A stretch of 64,000 nt of DNA, taken from Zhihengliuella alba (GTDB lineage Bacteria; Actinomycetota; Actinomycetes; Actinomycetales; Micrococcaceae). The notes below the pieces were generated by a model. The model was not told the DNA's origin, searched no databases, and saw nothing but the letters and a program-made list of their open reading frames with translations. The DNA lies in assembly GCF_039538765.1 (NCBI RefSeq), contig NZ_BAABCJ010000006.1:124001-188000 (forward strand). The letters are read 5' to 3'. Made by a program: the position numbers and the translations under genes. Below, piece by piece: positions 42,106 to 50,683 of this stretch (its first letter is position 1; every line of letters begins with the position of its first letter).

Positions 42106-43803
42106 CTACTCGGTCAGGACGATCTTGTTGAAGACCTCGTCGTTGACCGGGCTCGTCGGGTAGGACTCGACGCGCGGGTCGAAGGCCAGCGACGGGGCCG
42201 GGTGGGCGAGCGGGATCGCCGGGACGAACTCGGAGATGTCCTTGTTGATCTCCTCGTACAGGGGCGTCTGCTCCTCGACGTCGGGGACCGTGCGGGCCTC
42301 GGCGATCTTGCCGAACAGCTCCGGGTTGTCGAAGCCGAACTCCGGCTTCTTGCCGCCGAAGAAGACGCCGACGAAGTTGTCGGTGTCGTTGTAGTCGCCG
42401 GTCCAGCCGAGGAGGTGCAGGCCGTGGTCCGCGCCGCCCTGGATGCGGTCCAGGTAGTCCGGGCTCCACTTGTTCGGCTGCGCCTCGACCGTGATGCCGA
42501 CCTCCTTGAGCTGGGCCGAGATGTTGGAGAAGACCTGCTCCGGCGTCGGCATGTACGGGCGGGAGACGCCGGTCGGGTAGTTGAACTGCACGGTGAAGCC
42601 GTCCGGGTAGCCGGCGTCGGCGAGCAGCTGCTTGGCCTTCTCGGGGTCGTACTCGTACTTGGTGACGTCGTCGGTGTGCCCGTTGACGCTGTCCGGGACG
42701 AACTGCGTGGCCACCTCGGTGCCCTCCGGCAGCGTCTGCGAGACGAGGGCCTCCTTGTCGATCGCGTGCGCGATCGCCTGGCGGACCTCCGGCTTCGCCA
42801 GCTGCTCGATCTCGTGGTTGATGCCCAGGTAGAGGATCGTGAACGGATCGCGGGCCTCGATCTTGAAGCCGGCCTCCTCGAGGGCGGCCGTGTCCGCCGG
42901 GGCGACCAGGTCGTAGCCGTCGATGTCTCCGGCCTCGAGGGACTGGCGGCGGGACGTCGGCTCGTCGATCACGCGGAAGATGATCTCCTGGACCTGGCCC
43001 TGCTCGCCCCAGTAGTCCTCGAACGCCGAGAGCTGGATGCTCGATCCGGTCTCCCAGGAGTCGAACTCGAACGGGCCGGTGCCCACCGGGTGGCCCGTGG
43101 CGTACTCGGAGAGGACGGGGGCCTCGGCGGTGCCGGAGACCTCGTCGGCGCCGTACTCCTCCATCGCCGTCGGGGACTGCATGGCGAACGCCGGCAGGGA
43201 GAGGGCCGCGATGAAGCCGGCGAACGGCTTGGCCAGCTTCACCTGCACCTCGTTGTCGCTGGTGACCGAGCAGGACTCGTAGACCGCGTTCTCCGGGCTG
43301 TCGGCGTAGCCCTTGAAGAGGGAGTTGTAGTAGTAGCCGACCGATTCGGCCTGCTGGATCCCGGTGAAGTTGTACCAGCGGTCGAAGTTGGCGCACACGG
43401 CCTCGGCGTTGAAGTCCGTGCCGTCGTGGAACTTCACCCCCTCCTTGAGGGTGAAGTCGTAGGTCAGCCCGTCCTCGGACTGCTCCCACGACTCGGCGAG
43501 CAGCGGCTCGGGATCGGCGGTCCCCTCCTTCACCCCGACGAGTCCCTCGAAGATCTGGCGGGACACGCGGAACGATTCGCCGTCGGACGCGAACGCCGGG
43601 TCGAGGGACTGTGGATCGGAGGACGCGGCGAAGACGAACGTCGAGTCGACGTCGGACCCGCCGCCGCCCTCCGGGGCGTCGTCGCGCTGGGATTCGGCGC
43701 ACCCGGTCAGCGCGAGCGCGCCGATCGCCAGGGTGGCAGTCAGGGCGGCGAGGCGCCGACGTGGGCGCCCGGCCTGACCGGCGGCTTTGCCAGTCTTGAA
43801 CAT
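42106..43803 (-). CDS. Di/oligopeptide ABC transporter substrate-binding lipoprotein
   Basis: 565 residues, SBP_bac_5 family. Arg-rich n-region, hydrophobic stretch and lipobox ALTGC (C34) mark it as a lipoprotein, then a Gly/Ser linker. Core motifs include DPQSLDPAFASDGES, the LAESWEQSEDGLTYDFTLKEGVKFHDGT block of the family and YLGINHEIEQLAKPEVRQAIAHAIDKEAL. Likely ligand is a peptide, but relatives bind nickel, heme or opines. First gene of the operon; its leader has a CRP-like dyad and a hairpin. Confidence 0.92.
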   Translation of the reverse strand: MFKTGKAAGQAGRPRRRLAALTATLAIGALALTGCAESQRDDAPEGGGGSDVDSTFVFAASSDPQSLDPAFASDGESFRVSRQIFEGLVGVKEGTADPEPLLAESWEQSEDGLTYDFTLKEGVKFHDGTDFNAEAVCANFDRWYNFTGIQQAESVGYYYNSLFKGYADSPENAVYESCSVTSDNEVQVKLAKPFAGFIAALSLPAFAMQSPTAMEEYGADEVSGTAEAPVLSEYATGHPVGTGPFEFDSWETGSSIQLSAFEDYWGEQGQVQEIIFRVIDEPTSRRQSLEAGDIDGYDLVAPADTAALEEAGFKIEARDPFTILYLGINHEIEQLAKPEVRQAIAHAIDKEALVSQTLPEGTEVATQFVPDSVNGHTDDVTKYEYDPEKAKQLLADAGYPDGFTVQFNYPTGVSRPYMPTPEQVFSNISAQLKEVGITVEAQPNKWSPDYLDRIQGGADHGLHLLGWTGDYNDTDNFVGVFFGGKKPEFGFDNPELFGKIAEARTVPDVEEQTPLYEEINKDISEFVPAIPLAHPAPSLAFDPRVESYPTSPVNDEVFNKIVLTE

Positions 43804-43850
43804 GGCTTCTCCTCAAGGTCGAGATCAGCACCCGGGGTCCATGCCCCGCC

Positions 43851-43871
43851 GATCGCCGACGGGCGGCGATC
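43851..43871 (-). promoter_or_regulatory. Leader hairpin upstream of the binding-protein gene
   Basis: GATCGCCG-ACGGG-CGGCGATC, perfect 8-bp arms, in the untranslated leader 48 nt before the start codon and downstream of the -10 (TAGGCT, minus strand, 43885-43890). Confidence 0.5.
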
Positions 43872-43909
43872 AGTGCCTGAAGCGAGCCTATCGGGAAAGT
43901 GTGGAGGAA

Positions 43910-43922
43910 ATGTGATCCACAT
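43910..43922 (-). promoter_or_regulatory. Dyad ATGTG-ATC-CACAT at the binding-protein promoter
   Basis: Perfect 5-3-5 inverted repeat just upstream of the likely -35 region. It has CRP/GlxR-like half-sites but a shorter spacer than the usual TGTGA-N6-TCACA. Confidence 0.42.
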
Positions 43923-43980
43923 CATGCGTGCCGGGATTTCCCGCCCGGTTCCGTGCCGCGGCCCCGCCGTCGAGCCGCGT

Positions 43981-44295
43981 TCAGCCCCAGCCGAGCAGGC
44001 GCGTGCCGGCCGCCGCGGCGGCGCCGACGATCACGACGACGAGGAACGGGGCCCGCAGGAGCAGGGCGACGCCCGCGGCCGCCAGGGCCGCGATCCGTGC
44101 GTCCAGGACGATCGCCTGGCCCGCCGCGAAGGTGTTGACGGCAGTCAGCGAGGCGAGCAGGCCGATGGTGACCGCGCCGGCGCCGCGCAGCATGCGCGGG
44201 TTGTCCAGGAGCCGCGAGGGCACCAGGTAGCCGAGCAGCTTCGTCGCGTACGCCACGGCGCAGGCGAGCAGGATCCAGAACCAGAGACCGTCCAT
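43981..44295 (-). CDS. azlD: Branched-chain amino acid exporter small subunit AzlD
   Basis: 104 residues with three to four transmembrane helices and the AzlD landmarks: the KLLGYLVPSRLLDNP segment after helix 1 and a final hydrophobic VVIVGAAAAAGTRLL. Works with AzlC (overlap ATGA) to export branched-chain amino acids or azaleucine. Pairing and length are standard. Confidence 0.88.
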   Translation of the reverse strand: MDGLWFWILLACAVAYATKLLGYLVPSRLLDNPRMLRGAGAVTIGLLASLTAVNTFAAGQAIVLDARIAALAAAGVALLLRAPFLVVVIVGAAAAAGTRLLGWG

Positions 44296-45047
44296 CACGC
44301 GTCCCTCCCGTGCGGGCGCCCGTCCAGGCAGTCCTCGTGTGGCGGCTCGGCGCCGGCCTCGTCGGGCACCGGGGCCACCGGCACGGTGCGCCGGTCGACC
44401 CAGCCCCAGCCGGCGGCGACGACCGCGGCCAGGAGGATGGGGACGCCCGCGGGGACGACGGGCACGGCCAGCACGGTGACGACGGCGCAGAGGACCGCGA
44501 GCGCCACGGGGTCCCGGCCCTTGAGCCGCGGCCACAGGAGGCCGAGGAACGCGGCCACGGCGGCGCCGTCCAGCCCCCACGCGGCCGGGTCGCCCAGGGC
44601 GTCGCCGAGCAGCGCGCCGAGGACCGTGAACGCGTTCCAGAGCACGAAGACGCCGACGCCGGCGACCCAGAACCCGCGGCGCTCCTCGGCGGGATCGGTC
44701 TGGCTGGCGGCGACGGCCACGGACTCGTCGATGGTCACCTGCGCGGCGGCGAAGCGCCGCCAGCGGCGGGGCCGCAGCATGACGTTCATCTGCATGCCGT
44801 AGACGGCGTTGCGGACGCCCAGCAGGGTGGCGGCGCCGAAGGCCGCTCCCCCGGTGCCGGCACCGGCGATCACGCCGATGAAGGCGAACTGGCTGCCGCC
44901 GGTGAACATCAGCGCGCTGAGGGCGACGGTCTGCCAGAGGCTCAGTCCGGCCGCGACGGCCAGGGCGCCGAAGGAGATCCCGTACAGCCCGGTCGCCAGC
45001 GCGACCGAGAGGCCGACCTTGACGGCCGGGGTGGGCTTCAGCTGCAT
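44295..45047 (-). CDS. azlC: Branched-chain amino acid exporter large subunit AzlC
   Basis: 250 residues with about seven transmembrane helices. The AzlC signature FTGGSQFAFIGVIAGAG and the RNAVYGMQMNVML segment are clear, as is the DESVAVA motif. A charged C-terminal tail of 30 residues (ending HGRDA) is extra. The start ATG 45047 lies 10 nt inside the end of the GDPD gene, so the three genes are probably one transcript. Confidence 0.9.
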   Translation of the reverse strand: MQLKPTPAVKVGLSVALATGLYGISFGALAVAAGLSLWQTVALSALMFTGGSQFAFIGVIAGAGTGGAAFGAATLLGVRNAVYGMQMNVMLRPRRWRRFAAAQVTIDESVAVAASQTDPAEERRGFWVAGVGVFVLWNAFTVLGALLGDALGDPAAWGLDGAAVAAFLGLLWPRLKGRDPVALAVLCAVVTVLAVPVVPAGVPILLAAVVAAGWGWVDRRTVPVAPVPDEAGAEPPHEDCLDGRPHGRDA

Positions 45048-45901
45048 GCCTCCAGTTTATTCTCCAGATAGCCCTTGATCAGCGCAGGGAAGTCGCTCGT
45101 GAACTCGGTGAAGCCCAGATCCGCGAGGAACTGCGCGTCCTCGACCGTGTTCACCGTCCAGGCGCGGCCGCGCAGGCCGCGCTCGAGCCAGCTGCCGACC
45201 CGTTCGGGGTACTTCCGGGCGTACGCGACGCCGGGGCCGGCGAGCCCGACGGCGCCCGAGTCGAGGCGCTCCATCGCGCCGCCGTGGATGCGCCCCATGA
45301 CGTAGCGGATGGCATTGCGCGTGATCAGGCCCAGGCCGCTCTGCTGCTCCTGCTCCAGCACGGTCACGAGCATGCACAGGTGGTAGCCGGGGATCGTCTC
45401 CAGCAGGTAGTCGATCGCGGCCGGATCGAAGCTCATCAGGGAGATGCGGACGTTGCCGATCCGGGAGGTCTCGGGGTCCCACCCCAGCTCCATGAGCAGC
45501 GCCAGGACCTTCTCCTCGAGCCGGCGGCCGAAGGGGCTCGGGTGCTTCAGCTCGATGGCCAGGCCCAGCTCGCGGGGGACCCGGCGCATCATGGTGATGA
45601 GCTCCTCGAGCGTGACCACCTGCTCGCGGCTGCTGCCGTACTGCTCGGGGACGGTGGCCCCCGCCCAGGAGACGACGTCCAGGGCCCGGATCTCCGCCAG
45701 CGTCATCCCGGAGATGGGGCCGGAGCCGCTCGAGGTGCGGTCGACGGTCGAGTCGTGGAAGCAGACGAGCACGTCGTCGGCGGTCAGGTGGACGTCCGTC
45801 TCGATGCCGTCCGCACCCTCGGCCAGCGCGTGCAGATACGCGGCTCGCGTGTGCTCGGGATAGGTCCCGCTGGAGCCCCGGTGCGCGTAAACGGTGAACA
45901 T
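45038..45901 (-). CDS. Glycerophosphodiester phosphodiesterase
   Basis: 287-residue cytosolic GDPD (UgpQ-like) that releases glycerol-3-phosphate from lipid-derived diesters. Catalytic motifs: AHRGSSGTYPEHT (first His), DGIETDVHLTADDVLVCFHD (metal Glu/Asp and second His) and ELKHPSPF. ATG 45901 has TACTCT 6 nt upstream, suggesting a leaderless start. First gene before azlC-azlD. Confidence 0.92.
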   Translation of the reverse strand: MFTVYAHRGSSGTYPEHTRAAYLHALAEGADGIETDVHLTADDVLVCFHDSTVDRTSSGSGPISGMTLAEIRALDVVSWAGATVPEQYGSSREQVVTLEELITMMRRVPRELGLAIELKHPSPFGRRLEEKVLALLMELGWDPETSRIGNVRISLMSFDPAAIDYLLETIPGYHLCMLVTVLEQEQQSGLGLITRNAIRYVMGRIHGGAMERLDSGAVGLAGPGVAYARKYPERVGSWLERGLRGRAWTVNTVEDAQFLADLGFTEFTSDFPALIKGYLENKLEACS

Positions 45902-45971
45902 GCCCCCAGAGTACGCGCGGGCTCCGGGGCGGGGCAGACGGCCGCGTGAAATCGCGGGGAACGTCGCGTTG

Positions 45972-46796
45972 CTACTCGGCTTCCCCCGCACGGCGGCGGC
46001 GCTCGGCCTCGATCGCCCGCTCGACCTCCGCGGAGGGGTCCTCGCCGCGAGCGGCCGCCGGGGCGTCCGGGCGTCCGTCGACGACGTCGGCGGGGATGGT
46101 CTCCGGGAGCGTGGCGAAGGCCTGGCGGGCGCTCTCGATGACCTTCTTGGCGAGCAGGTGGTTGCCGACGCCGCCGATCGCGGCACCGATGCCGAAGGGG
46201 ATCACGCGGCCCAGCGTGCTGGCGCCCTGGGTGGCGACGAGCCGGCGCAGGAAGCGCTTCTGCAGCTTGGAGGCGATGCCGCCCCAGAGACCCTTCTGGG
46301 AGGAGGCACCGAAGACGGAGCCCCAGCCCTGGACGGGACCCGCACCGCGGCCGGCGGCCTGGTGGGTGAGGGAGGCGATGAGCGAGCTGCCCTCGTCGCC
46401 CATGATCACGGCCATGACGAGCACTCGCGCCTTCTCCGGGTCCTCCGTGCTGATGCCGTGCAGCTCAGCGAGCGACTGCGCGTAGAGGGCGCTGGCCTCG
46501 AGGAAGCCGACGGTCGCGGCGGCCGACAGGCCCAGCGAGGTGACCGTGCCGATCCCCGGCACCGCGGCGGTCGCACCGATGGCGGCGCCGCCGCCGGTGA
46601 CGGCCCGGTGGTAGTCGCGCTCGATGAGGGCGGCGAGCTCGTGCGCGGAGGCGTCCGGGTGCCTGCGGCGCTGCCGGTCGAGGTACTTGATCACGAGCGG
46701 GCGCTGCACCCCGAGGGCCTTGAGGATGGCGCCCTGGACGCCGGCTGCCGGCTTGCCGTCGGGGCCGAGGATGACGTCTGGGATTCTGTCCTTCAC
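45972..46796 (-). CDS. EcsC-like protein
   Basis: 274 residues. The central part (65-165) has hydrophobic Gly/Ala-rich helices (GGGAAIGATAAVPGIGTVTSLGLSA in outline) and KKGL/KLQKRF segments reminiscent of EcsC-family proteins linked to secretion or envelope ABC systems. The family call rests on general pattern, not a catalytic motif. GTG 46796 lies 6 nt after TAGAGT. It ends in a charged Arg/Glu tail. Confidence 0.6.
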   Translation of the reverse strand: MKDRIPDVILGPDGKPAAGVQGAILKALGVQRPLVIKYLDRQRRRHPDASAHELAALIERDYHRAVTGGGAAIGATAAVPGIGTVTSLGLSAAATVGFLEASALYAQSLAELHGISTEDPEKARVLVMAVIMGDEGSSLIASLTHQAAGRGAGPVQGWGSVFGASSQKGLWGGIASKLQKRFLRRLVATQGASTLGRVIPFGIGAAIGGVGNHLLAKKVIESARQAFATLPETIPADVVDGRPDAPAAARGEDPSAEVERAIEAERRRRAGEAE

Positions 46797-46805
46797 GCGC
46801 CCACT

Positions 46806-48131
46806 CTAGGACGCGGTGCGCACGTCTGCCCAGACCAGCCGGTGATCGCTGCTCCGCGGCGGGTCCATGGCGACCAGCTCCGCCCCGGGCTGGCCCGGGT
46901 TCGGCCAGAAGATGCCGGCGTCGACGACGTCGAGGGTCTTGGACGGGAGCACGTAGTCGACGCGCAGGGTGCCGGTCTCGGCCCCGAAGTCAGCGGTGCC
47001 GAGGGCGCGGGAGGGATCCGACCGGCCGCTCTGGGACTGCGGGGCGGGGAGGTCGAGATAGCGGCCCAGGCCGCTGGACGGCTTCGCCGGCACCACGGTG
47101 CGGCGCGGCGCGGGGTCGGTCACGAGCGGGTGCTCGGTGACGTGGGCGGCGGCGTTGTCGTAGGAGTCGCCGCGGTTCGGGTCCGCGTTGAGGTCGCCGA
47201 GGATCACGAAGTCGGAGCCGGACGGGAGGCCGCCGGCGACGCCCTCGTCGTCGTAGATGTACTCCGCGGTGGAGCCGCCCGAGACGTAGTCGGCGAGGAG
47301 CCGGATCTCGTCGTGGTTGCGGCGCCCGTTGCGCTGCTCCTCGCCGTCGAAGGCGGGGGGCGTGGGGTGCGCGGCGAGCAGGTGGATGGTGCGCCCATTC
47401 ACCGAGACCGGGACGTCCCAGTGGCTCTTGCTGCTCAGGCGGAGCATGCCGCTGACCAGCGGGCCGTAGTAGTCCGTGGGCAGCAGGCTCCCCGGCATGT
47501 CCTGCCAGCGGAACTCCTGGAACGTGCGGACCTGGTCGGCGAGGATCGGGTGCTTGGAGAAGAGGACCATGCCGTACTGGCCCTCGAACTCGCCGTAGCC
47601 GTACGCATCGTCCGGGCCGCCGACGGTGCCGTCCTTGTTCAGGTCGGCACCCGTCTGCAGGCCGGTGTTGGACGGGGCGGTGTAGAAGTAGGGATAGTCC
47701 TGCCCCGGCTGGCCGTTCTGTCCAGCGGCGAGGTAGTTGTCCCGGAACAGCTCGGCGGCCTCACCGGACCCGTCGTAGTCGAACTCGTTCAGCAGGACGA
47801 CGTCGGGCGCGGTGCGCTGGATGATCTCCGCGACCGCCTGCGCCTGCTCGTCGCCCGTGGTGCGGAGGTCCCGCGCCAGCTCTCCCTCGCGGTCGCGGTA
47901 GAGGGAGGCGTTGAAGGTGGCGACCCGCAGGGTGTCCTCGGACTGCTCCTCGGCGTCCTCCTGGGGTGCGGCGCCCGGCGTGGCGGAGATCGAGTGGCTC
48001 ATGCCGACCTGTCCCATCGTGGTGGCGCCTGACTCCCCGACCGTCGGGCCTGCGTGCGCCGGGGCCACCGGGAGCACTGCGAAGGCAGCGACGGCGATGG
48101 CGCCGGTGGCGGCCTTCAGGAGCTTGCGCAT
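46806..48131 (-). CDS. Secreted endonuclease/exonuclease/phosphatase-family protein
   Basis: 441 residues with a Sec signal peptide (cleavage near APAHA, residue 27). EEP fold motifs: LRVATFNASLYRD, VVLLNEFDYD, HLLAAHPTPP, VILGDLNADPNRGD and the C-terminal SSDHRLVWADV. A loop D163-x-N-x-D-G-x-V-x3-D174 resembles a calcium-binding EF-hand/dockerin loop. Extracellular nuclease, phosphatase or phospholipase activity are all possible. TAGTCT lies 7 nt before ATG 48131, and the first residues after cleavage are low-complexity. Confidence 0.85.
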   Translation of the reverse strand: MRKLLKAATGAIAVAAFAVLPVAPAHAGPTVGESGATTMGQVGMSHSISATPGAAPQEDAEEQSEDTLRVATFNASLYRDREGELARDLRTTGDEQAQAVAEIIQRTAPDVVLLNEFDYDGSGEAAELFRDNYLAAGQNGQPGQDYPYFYTAPSNTGLQTGADLNKDGTVGGPDDAYGYGEFEGQYGMVLFSKHPILADQVRTFQEFRWQDMPGSLLPTDYYGPLVSGMLRLSSKSHWDVPVSVNGRTIHLLAAHPTPPAFDGEEQRNGRRNHDEIRLLADYVSGGSTAEYIYDDEGVAGGLPSGSDFVILGDLNADPNRGDSYDNAAAHVTEHPLVTDPAPRRTVVPAKPSSGLGRYLDLPAPQSQSGRSDPSRALGTADFGAETGTLRVDYVLPSKTLDVVDAGIFWPNPGQPGAELVAMDPPRSSDHRLVWADVRTAS

Positions 48132-48535
48132 GCTCACCAGACTAGGGCAAGGAGGGGACAGCGGGCATCGACTCCCGCGGGGCTGTGGAGGGGGCCCCGA
48201 TCCGTCACCGACCGACGCCTCCAAGCCGCGCGAGTCCACTTGAACCGCCTAGTCAGCCGGCGTTTAGCGGATTCCCCACCGAGCGCCACCCTGGGCCTGG
48301 GGCGCGGCTCCGGGCGCGGGATCGCCCCGATTGGACCGATTCATTGTTGCGGTATCGATATGTCTATTCACTCGTTGATACCGGGCATCAGCGTCCGACC
48401 TTCGCGGCCTTCCGCGCGGATGGCCGGGTTTCAGGTTCCTCCGGGGCGTGGAGTTTCCCTCAGTGAATATGCCCGCTGCTGCATAACTACTCCGGCCCCG
48501 TGCCCCGACGGCCCCGCCTCTCCCATACTGGAGGC
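48132..48535. other. 404-bp intergenic region between divergent genes
   Basis: No gene is supported here. It holds the leaderless promoter of the secreted EEP gene (TAGTCT on the minus strand, 48139-48144), an AT-rich island at 48340-48380 with the inverted repeat GGTATC...GATACC (48351-48382), and the promoter of the LOG-like gene (CATACT, 48524-48529). Confidence 0.7.
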
Positions 48536-49645
48536 ATGAAGCCCACGCGCGGACGCTTCGTCCTGGTCGAATCGCTCACGGAGCTGGACCGCCGCCTGTC
48601 CCGCGGTACCCGCGACCTCACGGGCTGGCGGCTCGTCGGGCTCGACCTCCGCCGGCACTCGGAGACGCTGGCCGCCTGCGACACGTCCCGGACCACCTTC
48701 GCCGGCTGCACGCTCGCGCCCGGCGACGAGACCGAGCACCTCCGCCGCGGGGCCCTGGTCCTGCCGGCCGTGGGGATCACCCCGGTCGACCCCCGGCGCG
48801 CGACGCTCTACGCGCCGGAGGAGCTCTATGACTACCCGGACTACCAGCGCACCCTGGACGGGCGCGCCTACGCCTGGCAGCAGGAGGACGCGGGCCCCGA
48901 TGCGGCGATCGCCCAGACGCTGCACGACCACGCCGTGGACGTCGCACTCGGTGCCTGGGTGTCCGGGCGGGAGCTCGCCGGGGTCATGGGCGGGCATGCC
49001 GCCCGGCGGGGAAGCCGTGCGTACGACGACGCCGCGCGCCTCGGGTGCGCCCTCGGGACGGAACTGACGGTCGCGACCGGTGGCGGGCCGGGCGCCATGG
49101 AGGCGGCGAACCTCGGCGCCCGCTTCGCGCGCTCCGGCGGCGACGCACTCGCGGGCGCGCTGGAGCGGGTGGCCGAGACGGCGTCGTTCCGCCCCTCCAT
49201 CGACGCATGGGTCTCCTCCGCGCGGCGGGCCCTGGAGCTGTGCGCGGAGCCGGTCGAGTCGCTCGGCATCCCGACCTGGCACTACGGGCACGAGCCGCCG
49301 AACCTGTTCGCGACGGCCGTGGCGAAGTTCTTCCGGAACGCCCAGCGGGAGGCGATCCTGCTCCAGCTGTGCAACCGGGGCATCGCGTTCCTGCCGGGGG
49401 CCGGCGGGACGGTCCAGGAGATCTTCCAGGATGCGTGCGAGAACTACTACGCCTCGGAGGACTCCGTGGCCCCGATGGTGCTGATCGGCACCGAGTACTG
49501 GACGGAGCGCCACCCGGCCTGGCCGCTCCTGCGCTCGCTCGCGGCCGGCCGCCCCATGGAGGACCGGATCCACCTGGTGGAGACGGTCGAGGAGGCGGCG
49601 GCCATCATGCTGGAGGTCCCGGGGCGGCCGCAGCCACGGCTCTAG
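48536..49645 (+). CDS. LOG-like Rossmann-fold nucleotide-binding protein
   Basis: 369 residues, about twice a normal cytokinin-activating LOG enzyme (about 190). The C-terminal two thirds have GGHAARRGSRAY, TGGGPGAMEAANLGAR and PGAGGTVQEIFQD, corresponding to the LOG signatures PGGxGTxxE and GGGxxGxM. Ligand is probably a nucleoside 5'-monophosphate. The N-terminal 110 residues are unlike LOG and may be a regulatory domain. CATACT 6 nt before ATG 48536 suggests a leaderless transcript. Confidence 0.8.
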   Translation: MKPTRGRFVLVESLTELDRRLSRGTRDLTGWRLVGLDLRRHSETLAACDTSRTTFAGCTLAPGDETEHLRRGALVLPAVGITPVDPRRATLYAPEELYDYPDYQRTLDGRAYAWQQEDAGPDAAIAQTLHDHAVDVALGAWVSGRELAGVMGGHAARRGSRAYDDAARLGCALGTELTVATGGGPGAMEAANLGARFARSGGDALAGALERVAETASFRPSIDAWVSSARRALELCAEPVESLGIPTWHYGHEPPNLFATAVAKFFRNAQREAILLQLCNRGIAFLPGAGGTVQEIFQDACENYYASEDSVAPMVLIGTEYWTERHPAWPLLRSLAAGRPMEDRIHLVETVEEAAAIMLEVPGRPQPRL

Positions 49646-49661
49646 CGGCGGACGACGGCGG

Positions 49662-50135
49662 TCACGGCGCCGGGGTGCCGGGCGGGAGGTCCGCGAAGAC
49701 CACGGACCCGTCCTGGGCGACGCGCCAGCCGGGGTTGTGCGCGATCTCCCAGACCACGCCGTTGGGGTCCTTCACGTGCGCATGGAAGATCCCGCCGAAG
49801 GCGCCGTCCTCGGGCGGGGTGACGACCTGCCCGCCCGCCTCCTCCATCGCCGCGACGACGCTGCGTACCTCGGCGCGGTCGCCGACGTTGTGCGCGAGGG
49901 TGACGCCGGAGGCGGCCTGCACGTCCTCCGGGTCCAACCCCAGGTCCTGCTGGAAGCTCCGCGCGTCGAAGAGGCCGAGCACGGTGCCGGGGGCGATCTG
50001 GAAGAAGACGATCTCCCCGGGCACGTCGAGCAGCGGCTCCCAGCCGAGACCGCGGACGTAGAAGCCGCGCGCGGCCTGCAGGTCGGGGGTGGACAGGGTG
50101 ATGAAGTGGACGTTCTGGCTGACTGGGATGGTCAT
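49662..50135 (-). CDS. VOC-family (glyoxalase/bleomycin-resistance-like) protein
   Basis: 157 residues with two beta-alpha-beta-beta-beta modules: NVHFITLSTPDLQAARGFYVRGLGWE and VTLAHNVGDRAEVRSVVAAMEEAGG, ending FHAHVKDPNGVVWEIAHNPGW. The His in VHFITL and the Glu in WEIAHNP are the usual metal ligands. Function cannot be assigned within this superfamily. GAGGAGAGG precedes ATG 50135. Confidence 0.85.
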   Translation of the reverse strand: MTIPVSQNVHFITLSTPDLQAARGFYVRGLGWEPLLDVPGEIVFFQIAPGTVLGLFDARSFQQDLGLDPEDVQAASGVTLAHNVGDRAEVRSVVAAMEEAGGQVVTPPEDGAFGGIFHAHVKDPNGVVWEIAHNPGWRVAQDGSVVFADLPPGTPAP

Positions 50136-50285
50136 GACCTCTCCTCGGGTGCCTCGTTGCCGTCGCCCGCCTCCGGCTCTGCGCCGTCGGGAGCGCCCGG
50201 TCCACCCCACTCTGCCGCCCGCACCCCCTCGCGACAAGACGACCCGGACCTGTCATTCATCGCCGAGAAGCGATACCGTCGACCC

Positions 50286-50681
50286 ATGACGATGCCGGTG
50301 CTCGCCCCCGTGGAGCGGACCGCGGTGCTCGACGGCGCCGCCACCGCGGCGTACGCGGACCTCTTCCACGCCCTCTCGGACCCGACGCGGCTGGCCATCC
50401 TGCAGCACCTCGCGACCGGGCCGCACCGCGTCTGCGACCTCGTGGACCACCTCGGCTTCGCGCAGTCGACCGTGAGCAAGCACCTGGCCTGCCTGCGCGG
50501 CTGCGGCCTGGCAGAGCTGCGGACCGAGGGCCGCGCCTCGTGGTTCTCACTGGCCGAGCCGCGCCTGCTGGCGGACCTGCTGCGCGGCGCGCAGGCCATG
50601 CTGGCGGCCACGGGAGAGCAGGCGACCCTGTGCGAGCACCTCATGCACCCGGGCGCCGCCGAGACGACGGACGGGGACTGA
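50286..50681 (+). CDS. ArsR/SmtB-family metal-sensing repressor
   Basis: 131-residue winged-helix repressor. The DNA-binding helix is DLVDHLGFAQSTVSKHLACLRGCGL. Cysteines sit where CmtR and CadC-type sensors bind metal: VCDLV before the helix, HLAC-LRGC in it, and LCEH near the C-terminus. It precedes a cation-diffusion exporter by 2 nt, so it most likely senses Zn, Cd or Pb and derepresses efflux. TACCGT ends 6 nt before ATG 50286 (leaderless). Confidence 0.9.
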   Translation: MTMPVLAPVERTAVLDGAATAAYADLFHALSDPTRLAILQHLATGPHRVCDLVDHLGFAQSTVSKHLACLRGCGLAELRTEGRASWFSLAEPRLLADLLRGAQAMLAATGEQATLCEHLMHPGAAETTDGD

Positions 50682-50683
50682 CC

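Noticed and set aside
33504..43803. Genomic island around the peptide transporter and aromatic genes
   Set aside because: No integrase, tRNA junction, direct repeats or base-composition shift; most of it is ordinary metabolic genes.
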